From Leptospira interrogans serovar Manilae (GTDB taxonomy: Bacteria > Spirochaetota > Leptospiria > Leptospirales > Leptospiraceae), in NCBI GenBank assembly GCA_945887855.1, contig CAMCZP010000006.1, positions 16,182 to 80,181 on the forward strand: DNA of 64,000 nt, written 5' to 3'. Below are positions 58,778 through 64,000 of this stretch, piece by piece (the first letter of the stretch is position 1; every line of letters begins with the position of its first letter). The notes beneath the pieces are model-generated. The model was not told the origin of the DNA and ran no database searches. It saw nothing but the letters and a program-made list of their open reading frames with translations. The translations under genes and the position numbers were made by a program.

Positions 58778-59540
58778 AAAAAATGTAGAAAAATTTAGTT
58801 TTGTTACTTGTTATGATGCTTCTTTCTCTAGAATTATATCAAATTCTAATATAGATTCTATCCTTGTAGGGGATTCGCTTGGTATGGTAGTACAAGGGTA
58901 TGACTCTACTCTACCCGTAACATTGGATGAAATGATTTATCATACAAAATCAGTAAAACGAGGATGTAATAATAAGTATATCATTACAGACCTCCCATTT
59001 CTAAGCTACCAAACATCTTTAGAAGTAGCTTTGACTTCTGCTGGAAAAGTTATGAAAGAAACGGGAGCTGATGCTATAAAGATTGAGGGAGGGGGGCATA
59101 GAAATCTAGAAGTTATAAGAATATTAACAGAAATGGGTGTTCCTGTTATGGGTCACCTAGGACTCACCCCACAATCTTTCCAAGTTTTAGGTGGGTACAA
59201 AGTACAAGGAAAAGATCCAAAACATGCAGAAAAAATCCTCCAAGATGCAATTGAAATCCAAAATGCTGGAGCATTCTCCATTGTTTTAGAGATGATCCCA
59301 GAAGAACTTGGAGAAACTATATCTAAATCTTTAAACATTCCAACCATTGGGATTGGAGCGGGTTCCAAGACGGATGGCCAAGTTCTAGTTTTGTACGATC
59401 TATTGGGTATGAATCCAAATTTTAATCCTAAGTTTCTTAAAAAATACTTAAATTTAGCAGAATCCATTGAAAATGCACTTAATCAATACACTTTCCAAGT
59501 TCAAAGCTCCACTTTTCCAGGAAAAGATAATAGTTTTTAA
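58746..59540 (+). CDS. panB: 3-methyl-2-oxobutanoate hydroxymethyltransferase
   Basis: First step of pantothenate synthesis, using methylene-tetrahydrofolate, which links it to the neighbouring folK. Motifs include VTCYDASFSR, DSLGMVVQGYDSTLPVTLDEM split as DSLGMVVQGYD and STLPVTLDEM, KIEGGG, and GHLGLTPQS. The ATG at 58746 is preferred over a TTG three bases upstream. Confidence 0.95.
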   Translation: MKTIIQFFQNKKNVEKFSFVTCYDASFSRIISNSNIDSILVGDSLGMVVQGYDSTLPVTLDEMIYHTKSVKRGCNNKYIITDLPFLSYQTSLEVALTSAGKVMKETGADAIKIEGGGHRNLEVIRILTEMGVPVMGHLGLTPQSFQVLGGYKVQGKDPKHAEKILQDAIEIQNAGAFSIVLEMIPEELGETISKSLNIPTIGIGAGSKTDGQVLVLYDLLGMNPNFNPKFLKKYLNLAESIENALNQYTFQVQSSTFPGKDNSF

Positions 59541-59624
59541 AACAATTTTTGCAACTTTTTAAATGAACTCGCATCCTACTTTTTAGGAGTAAAACTTTTC
59601 TCCGAATACGTTTAGGAAAAATTT

Positions 59625-60542
59625 ATGAATGCATCATTAGAGTCTGGAGTAAAACCAAAACCAAGTCCCATTACATTATCTTTATTTATAATAATATCAC
59701 TAACACCACTGTTTGCTTTTACTGTTCCATTCTCTTGGGAATTAGTTGGAATTGCCATCCTCACTTATTCACTAAGAATGTTTGGTATTACAGGTGTATA
59801 CCACCGATATTTTTCACACAATGCATATAAAACTTCAAGGGTGTTTCAATTTATATTGGCTTGGATAGGTGCCATTGCAATGCAAAAAGGGCCTATTTGG
59901 TGGGCAGCACATCATAGAAACCATCATAAACATTCAGATACTGAAAAAGATCTTCATTCTCCTAAAAATGGATTCTGGTATTCGCATATGCTTTGGTTCT
60001 TAGTTGATGATTTCAATGAATATGATCCTAAAATTATAAAAGATTATATGAAATATCCTGAAATAGTATGGATGGATAAATACCATTGGGTTCCACCTTT
60101 AGCATTTTCAATTGTACTAGGTTTAATTAGCTGGCCTGTTCTTGTCTGGGGTTATGGTGTAGCAAATTTTATTTCAGGACATGCTACCTGGACCATTAAT
60201 TCTTTGGCACATGTTTATGGAAAACAAAGATTCAATACGGGTGATACTAGCAGAAATAACCTATGGTTAGCACTACTCACATTTGGAGAGGGCTGGCATA
60301 ATAACCATCATTACTATAGACACTCTGCAAATCAGGGATTCTACTGGTGGGAAATTGATATTACTTTTTATGCTCTCAAAGTGTTAAGCTGGTTTGGACT
60401 TATTTGGGATTTAAAGACAGTCCCTGCCCATGTGTTAGAGGAAGGATTAAAACAAAATGCTATTTCCCAAGGGAAAAACCAATTTAAAGGATTGGATGGT
60501 TCTATTAAAATAATTGAAAGTCCTGTTGCTTCTCTAACTTAA
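59625..60542 (+). CDS. Membrane fatty-acid desaturase (delta-9 type)
   Basis: A 305-residue di-iron desaturase with four hydrophobic stretches. All three histidine boxes are visible: HRYFSH, HHRNHHKH, and HNNHH near the C-terminus. It probably introduces double bonds into membrane acyl chains. AGGA lies about 8 bases upstream of the ATG. Confidence 0.92.
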   Translation: MNASLESGVKPKPSPITLSLFIIISLTPLFAFTVPFSWELVGIAILTYSLRMFGITGVYHRYFSHNAYKTSRVFQFILAWIGAIAMQKGPIWWAAHHRNHHKHSDTEKDLHSPKNGFWYSHMLWFLVDDFNEYDPKIIKDYMKYPEIVWMDKYHWVPPLAFSIVLGLISWPVLVWGYGVANFISGHATWTINSLAHVYGKQRFNTGDTSRNNLWLALLTFGEGWHNNHHYYRHSANQGFYWWEIDITFYALKVLSWFGLIWDLKTVPAHVLEEGLKQNAISQGKNQFKGLDGSIKIIESPVASLT

Positions 60543-60549
60543 AACTTCC

Positions 60550-60587
60550 AATGAACTTAGGGATTTTTAATCTTCCCTGAGTTCATT
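60550..60587. terminator. Bidirectional terminator between desaturase and cheW
   Basis: A 14-bp inverted repeat (AATGAACTTAGGGA and TCCCTGAGTTCATT, one G-T wobble) with a 10-nt loop, in the 43-base gap of two convergent genes. It reaches the last bases of the cheW stop. No long T-tract, but stem length and place fit a shared transcript end. Confidence 0.6.
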
Positions 60588-61032
60588 ACTGTAGCTGAAT
60601 AGAAAAGAGTTTTTCAATATCTAAAACCAATAACAATCCAAGTTCAGAATAGGCAACATTTGAAAGTAATGATTGTTCTATTATACCTAAGTAACCAGAT
60701 GAATTTTTAAGGTCAGTCTCTGATATATTGATAACTTCAGTAATTATATCTACTTTAATCGCTATACTTTTTTGAGATAATCGAAATCTTATAATAGTAG
60801 CATCCTGTAAGTTTGTATCCTTAGGTCTGCCAAGAAGAGAAGGAAGATCAAGAACTGTAACAATTTCACCACGTAAACTTGCTATGCCAGATATAAAATT
60901 TTTAGCCCTAGGGACTTCTACTATTTCAATCCCCTTTTGAACTTCCATGCAGTATTTTACTTCACCACAGTACATTTCTTTATCAATTTGCCAAACTAAA
61001 TATTGATCAGAGTATGTATCCGAACTATACAA
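60586..61032 (-). CDS. cheW: Chemotaxis coupling protein CheW
   Basis: A 148-residue CheW-domain protein that couples receptors to CheA. Recognisable segments are YLVWQIDKEMYCGEV, IEVPRAKNFISGIASLRGE split as EVPRAKNFI and GIASLRGEIV, and TVLDLPSLLG. The start overlaps the CheA stop by 8 bases. Confidence 0.9.
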   Translation of the reverse strand: MYSSDTYSDQYLVWQIDKEMYCGEVKYCMEVQKGIEIVEVPRAKNFISGIASLRGEIVTVLDLPSLLGRPKDTNLQDATIIRFRLSQKSIAIKVDIITEVINISETDLKNSSGYLGIIEQSLLSNVAYSELGLLLVLDIEKLFSIQLQ

Positions 61033-63532
61033 GAGAGCTCCTATTATAGTCTTTAAATCGTTTTACAAAATTTTGTAAGTCAAAATAGATAGCAACTTCT
61101 TCCTCAACTAAAACATGTCCAAGTACCAGATCTTTATCAAATATTTGATCAGAATTTAATAAAACAATTTCACTTAATATATCAACTACAGAGTGTATCA
61201 AAATTCCTACCGTTTGGTCATTATAATTTACTATGATAATATATTCATCTGAACTTTCTTCCCACTTATTAAATTTATCTGAAAAATCAATAGCAGAAAT
61301 TAGATTAGATTCAAAAATGTACTTTTTTTCATCTCCAAGAATTTTAATACTTTTAGGTTCAAGTTTTTCAACTCTCATAATATTTGTAGTATTACATAAT
61401 AATAATTGGTTATATGCTTGAAATAGAATATAACTATTCATATTATTTTTTATCAAATTAACTTCTTTAGACTCAAGCTGCTTTTCTTCAAAATCTAAAC
61501 CGGTTGAATTTATTATACCACCGGGATCTAAAATTAATACTGCTGCTCCATCTCCCAAAACTGTAGCTCCAGTATAGATTTCTAAATCAAAAAAATGTTC
61601 TCCTAGTGGTTTTATAACAATTTCTTCAATTCCCACCATCTGATCGAAAATAAGACCAAATACTTTTCCTTCCCACTGTATCACTGCCATGTGATCTGAT
61701 TCAACCTGTTTTTCTTTATTAGGAAAAAGAACATTAGATAAATCTAAAATAGGTATTAATTTTTCCCTTAATCGATATATTTTATTCCCTCCAATATTAA
61801 TAAGATTTTCTTTTTCATAAATAAAGATTTCCAATACATATTTCTGAAAAATAGAGTATCTTTTCCCCTCACATAGTAGGATTAATGCAAATACAACAGT
61901 TACAGTCTGAGGAATAGTGGCAGTAATTGTAATACCTTTTCCCTCTTCGCTTTCTAGAGAGATTTTTCCTCCCAATTTTTTAAAACTTCTATCAACGACA
62001 TCCATTCCAACGCCACGTCCAGAAATCTCGCTTACTTCTGTTTTTGTTGAAAATCCAGGGTAGAAGATAATATTACGAGCTTCCTCATTTTTCATCTCCT
62101 GTGCTTGTTCTTTAGTAATCAAACCTTTAGAAACAGCGATTGATTTAATTTTAGTATAATTCAATCCTCTTCCATCATCTTTTATTTGGATCTGAACGTT
62201 ACCACTACGAAGAGATGCAGACAATCGAAGAGTACCTATTTTAGGCTTTCCTAAATTAATCCTTTCATCCGGACTTTCAATGCCATGGTCTATTGAATTC
62301 CTAATTATATGTGTGAGAGATTCTATAATCGCATCTACAACTAATCTATCCATTTCAACATCGCCGCCATCAAAGAAAAATTCTACATCCTTTTCTAATT
62401 GGCGAGATATATCTCTAACTGATCTTGATATTCTTGGATAAATAGATTGTAATTTCAAGAGTCTAGTTTTCATAACACGAGTTTGAAAACTTGTAATAAT
62501 CTGACTTAATCTTGCCATACGGATTCCTTGTTCGGAATCGTCATCCCATTCGCCAGACTGTAAAATTTGATTTCTAACAATCACTGCTTCACTGGCTAGC
62601 CCAATAAGTTCATCAATTATACCTAAATTAACTTTTAATTGTACGTCAGTAGGTTCTTGGTCTGTTTTGCCTTTACTTTCTGATTTTTGATTTTCTACTT
62701 TTTCTTTAGAATCTTTTTGAGATGTCTCTGAATCTTTACTTATCTTTGGCTCTACTAATATAAATATTTTTTCAATTTTTAAATTATACTTATCAAATAT
62801 ATCTCTTGGGTCTTTGTTTGAAATTAATATCATAGCATAGGGGAAAATATCTTCTTCCCTATTCAATCTTGGAATTTTCTTTTCTACGATATTCTTTTTT
62901 ACTATAATATCTGATATTTCTTCAAGTATCTCGTTAAATTCATGAATAGTTTTGATAGATTGAATTAATAAATTTATATATATGAATGAGAGATATTTAT
63001 TTTGACTTTTTGCTTCTTCCTCTACATTCTTTAAATCTAATTCTGAAACTGATAAATATTTTTGTATTTCAAGGCTGTTTGTTTCTTCAATATTAAGTTC
63101 TAATTTAATATCTGGTAGAACTTCCTTCTCCTGAGGTTTTTCTATTTTAGGATCACTTGGTTTAGGCTTTTTTAATTTTTCAATTTCTTCAATTAAACTG
63201 TCATTATCAAAAGAACTTTCAACATCTATCGAGTTGATCATTTCTTTCAATCGATCTATTGCCATTAGCGAAACATCAATAATTATTTGATCAAGTTTTA
63301 AATCATTTGATCGAATTTTTCCAAAGATATTTTCTAATGCATGGGAAAGTTTTCCTATATTATTTTTTCCCATCATCATCGAACCACCTTTTAATGAGTG
63401 GATTGAACGAAATATTGAATTTATTAATTCTGAGGATTCATTTTTACTAAAGCTTAAGATATCGATTTCAGCTTGGTCTAGTTGATCTTTAGATTCTTCT
63501 AGATATATCTGTAATACTTCATCATCAATCAA
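61025..63532 (-). CDS. cheA: Chemotaxis histidine kinase CheA with two CheW-like domains
   Basis: An 835-residue CheA. Hpt domain with the phosphoacceptor His45 (RSIHSLKGGS), a variable linker rich in Lys and Glu (about 120-300), dimerisation helices, the kinase domain with HIIRNSIDHG and GRGVGMDVV, and then a CheW-like domain followed by a second one (about 690-830). The TTG start is firmly supported by GGAG 7 bases upstream on the minus strand (63543-63540). It overlaps the STAS gene by 8 bases. Confidence 0.92.
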   Translation of the reverse strand: MIDDEVLQIYLEESKDQLDQAEIDILSFSKNESSELINSIFRSIHSLKGGSMMMGKNNIGKLSHALENIFGKIRSNDLKLDQIIIDVSLMAIDRLKEMINSIDVESSFDNDSLIEEIEKLKKPKPSDPKIEKPQEKEVLPDIKLELNIEETNSLEIQKYLSVSELDLKNVEEEAKSQNKYLSFIYINLLIQSIKTIHEFNEILEEISDIIVKKNIVEKKIPRLNREEDIFPYAMILISNKDPRDIFDKYNLKIEKIFILVEPKISKDSETSQKDSKEKVENQKSESKGKTDQEPTDVQLKVNLGIIDELIGLASEAVIVRNQILQSGEWDDDSEQGIRMARLSQIITSFQTRVMKTRLLKLQSIYPRISRSVRDISRQLEKDVEFFFDGGDVEMDRLVVDAIIESLTHIIRNSIDHGIESPDERINLGKPKIGTLRLSASLRSGNVQIQIKDDGRGLNYTKIKSIAVSKGLITKEQAQEMKNEEARNIIFYPGFSTKTEVSEISGRGVGMDVVDRSFKKLGGKISLESEEGKGITITATIPQTVTVVFALILLCEGKRYSIFQKYVLEIFIYEKENLINIGGNKIYRLREKLIPILDLSNVLFPNKEKQVESDHMAVIQWEGKVFGLIFDQMVGIEEIVIKPLGEHFFDLEIYTGATVLGDGAAVLILDPGGIINSTGLDFEEKQLESKEVNLIKNNMNSYILFQAYNQLLLCNTTNIMRVEKLEPKSIKILGDEKKYIFESNLISAIDFSDKFNKWEESSDEYIIIVNYNDQTVGILIHSVVDILSEIVLLNSDQIFDKDLVLGHVLVEEEVAIYFDLQNFVKRFKDYNRSSLV

Positions 63533-63851
63533 GGGGAATCTCCTCTATTGAATATACTAATGATCCTAGCCCTAAATCTAATAATTGGATAGATAATTCT
63601 GACTCAACTTCTAAAAATAATCTAGATTTTATACTCAGTAATGATTTTGAAAAACTCAAAATAGAATAGAGAAATTCGAGAGAAATATTTTTAATACCTG
63701 CTAGTCTTAAAACAACGGAAAATTCATCTATAACAACTTCTAAAATTTCTTCTAAATCATTTTTCAATGATTCCATTGTATAGGTAGCTAAATCTTCAGA
63801 AAAAAGAATAAGTAAAACCTCCTTCTTTTTATCTCGAATTTCTAAAACCAT
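63525..63851 (-). CDS. Small STAS-like protein of the chemosensory operon
   Basis: A 108-residue protein with the strand-helix pattern of STAS domains (VLLILFSEDLATYTMESLKNDLEEIL, divided here as VLLILFSEDL and MESLKNDLEEIL; VVLRLAGIKNISLEFL). The conserved STAS phospho-Ser is not obvious. Its place between MCP and CheA suggests a role in the same pathway. The ATG overlaps the MCP stop by 1 base (TAATG). Confidence 0.6.
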   Translation of the reverse strand: MVLEIRDKKKEVLLILFSEDLATYTMESLKNDLEEILEVVIDEFSVVLRLAGIKNISLEFLYSILSFSKSLLSIKSRLFLEVESELSIQLLDLGLGSLVYSIEEIPLD

Positions 63852-64000
63852 TATATTATTTCCGAAAAGGTTTCTGTGATTGATTGAGCATTTTTTGTAA
63901 ACAACTCAGCAGTTGATGCGAGCTGTTCTGATGAAGATGCATTTTCCTGAGATGCCTGTGCTAATTGGTTGATTGCGTTACTAACATGAACAATATTACT
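63851..64000 (-). CDS. Methyl-accepting chemotaxis protein, C-terminal end (partial)
   Basis: The last 49 codons of a minus-strand gene enter from the right edge. The translated end (NAINQLAQASQENASSSEQL then AST...) is the typical C-terminal helix of MCP signalling domains with Gln/Glu methylation-like pairs. It heads the operon MCP-STAS-CheA-CheW; the sensor part lies outside the window. Confidence 0.8.
   Translation of the reverse strand, partial: SNIVHVSNAINQLAQASQENASSSEQLASTAELFTKNAQSITETFSEII

Overview
The window is AT-rich bacterial chromosome with dense, mostly housekeeping gene content. It most resembles a spirochaete of the Leptospira type. Grounds for this are frequent TTG starts, many lipoproteins with loose lipoboxes, an mreB-mreC-mreD-pbp2-rodA shape cluster, an AtpB with a long N-terminal extension, a huge membrane SpoIIE-type phosphatase, and acidic repeat proteins. 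The assignment is inference from gene content, since no rRNA or tRNA is present.

Layout. 1-2.4 kb: end of a hybrid PAS histidine kinase coupled to a DCC-family protein. 2.4-9 kb: a sensor phosphatase, signal peptidase I, a class B penicillin-binding protein and a short-chain dehydrogenase. 9-15.4 kb: a TPR protein, an AT-rich SHOCT-tailed lipoprotein followed by a structured repeat, a sugar-nucleotidyltransferase, pheT and a YceI-like protein. 15.5-20.9 kb: a ClpS-like adaptor, then a tightly coupled three-gene unit made of a membrane-anchored small protein, a 915-residue acidic protein with a tandem motif array, and a GAF plus degenerate-GGDEF protein. 21.1-28.2 kb: the complete F-type ATP synthase operon (atpI-B-E-F-H-A-G-D-C, minus strand). 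28.4-29 kb: a lone WbuC-type cupin followed by a second, nearly identical copy of the structured repeat. 29-38.3 kb: three large lipoproteins. 38.3-42.5 kb: msrA, a small lipoprotein, a NifU-like/pentapeptide fusion, a Nudix hydrolase and RNase D. 42.5-51 kb: purF, an unknown gene and the rod-shape operon. 51.4-53.2 kb: a DUF115 gene split by a frameshift at an A10 tract, and a possible RNA polymerase omega-like protein. 53.3-59.5 kb: a short leader ORF, a thioredoxin-fold lipoprotein, a glutamine amidotransferase, secA, a DnaC-like ATPase, folK and panB. 59.6-64 kb: a fatty-acid desaturase, and a chemosensory operon (MCP, STAS, CheA, CheW) running off the right edge.

Functionally the window joins energy generation (ATP synthase), elongation and division wall synthesis (MreBCD, PBP2, RodA, a second class B PBP), export (SecA, LepB), and sensory signalling. 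The most unusual items are the acidic motif-array operon, the two copies of a 101-bp hairpin repeat placed directly after stop codons of isolated plus-strand genes, the A10-split DUF115 gene, the NifU-like/pentapeptide fusion, and a 36-codon leader ORF with a perfect Shine-Dalgarno sequence.
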